This document shows, one piece after another, positions 52,775-52,809 of a stretch of 52,809 nt of DNA (position 1 is its first letter; each line of letters opens with the position of its first letter). The notes under the pieces are model-generated. The model did no database searches. It worked only from the letters and a program-made list of their open reading frames with translations, and was not told where the DNA came from. The stretch lies in the NCBI RefSeq assembly GCF_014762705.1, contig NZ_JABURL010000044.1, positions 1 through 52,809 on the forward strand. Reading direction: 5' to 3'. A program made the translations under genes and the position numbers. Source of the stretch: Cyclobacterium sp. GTDB taxonomy: Bacteria > Bacteroidota > Bacteroidia > Cytophagales > Cyclobacteriaceae.

Positions 52775-52809
52775 ATGGATACATTAATAATGGTAGCGCA
52801 ATTGCTACT
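52775..52809 (+). CDS. rseP: Start of RIP metalloprotease RseP-like gene (cut by window edge)
   Basis: ATG 52775 opens a frame MDTLIMVAQLLL that runs to the edge. In Bacteroidota, dxr is normally followed by the site-2 protease gene rseP, whose product begins in this way and continues to the HExGH zinc site. Only 11 codons are visible, so the call rests mostly on gene order. Confidence 0.6.
   Translation, partial: MDTLIMVAQLL

Noticed and set aside
1-52809. CRISPR arrays, tRNA or rRNA genes, prophage
   Set aside because: I saw no regularly spaced direct repeats, no tRNA cloverleaf or CCA-type end, no rRNA-like blocks and no phage structural genes. A computed scan was not possible.

Overview
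The window looks like chromosomal DNA of a Bacteroidota bacterium, most likely order Cytophagales (Cyclobacteriaceae-like). Reasons: Bacteroidota-type -7 boxes (TAnnTTTG) before greA, rsmA, dxr and a reductase gene; weak Shine-Dalgarno sequences; many signal peptides and lipoboxes; family content such as DUF4386, the LytTR membrane regulator and the ligase-associated exonuclease; and the order dxr followed at once by a gene starting like rseP. The assignment is by inference only. I see no tRNA, rRNA or CRISPR array.

Left part, 1-14,400, is ordinary core genome: sbcC (partial) and sbcD on the minus strand, then on the plus strand an RlpA-like protein, rsmA, mgtE, a 2-hydroxyacid dehydrogenase, greA, a HIT protein, a ligase-associated MBL exonuclease, guaA, an LpoA-like periplasmic binding protein and hemL. 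The greA leader carries a promoter followed by a perfect terminator-like hairpin, an arrangement like the E. coli greA leader that makes small RNAs.

14,500-21,500 is mixed: an orphan AAA ATPase, two SDR-type proteins, a cupin, a truncated hemoglobin, an AraC regulator, and a minus-strand regulator that fuses a DUF4242 (nickel-binding type) domain, a degenerate class III cyclase-like domain and an AraC helix-turn-helix domain. A 123-residue lipoprotein here has a close paralogue at 25.8 kb.

22,600-32,600 is GC-rich. A TolB-like/TPR/AraC regulator stands directly before a tightly packed set: zinc-less MDR oxidoreductase, the second lipoprotein paralogue, two DUF4386 membrane proteins and a membrane-anchored amidohydrolase, joined by overlapping start and stop codons. 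A YdeI-like protein and a penicillin-acylase-family lipoprotein follow.

32,700-49,800 is an AT-rich to mixed accessory zone rich in hydrolases (two alpha/beta hydrolases, three beta-lactamase-fold serine hydrolases), two methyltransferases (one broken), an SMR exporter and DinB, and full of debris: an HsdR N-terminal fragment, a deleted second copy of the MDR gene that still keeps its operator and -7 box, an outer-membrane barrel fragment, a possible group II intron 3' end, a decayed TPR gene, and cassette-boundary-like sequences.

The right end returns to core genes: an HtrA/Deg protease (minus strand), dxr and the first codons of rseP. The best leads for something undescribed are the three-domain DUF4242-cyclase-AraC regulator, the regulator-operator-oxidoreductase module with its deletion scar 15 kb away, and the cassette-like boundaries.
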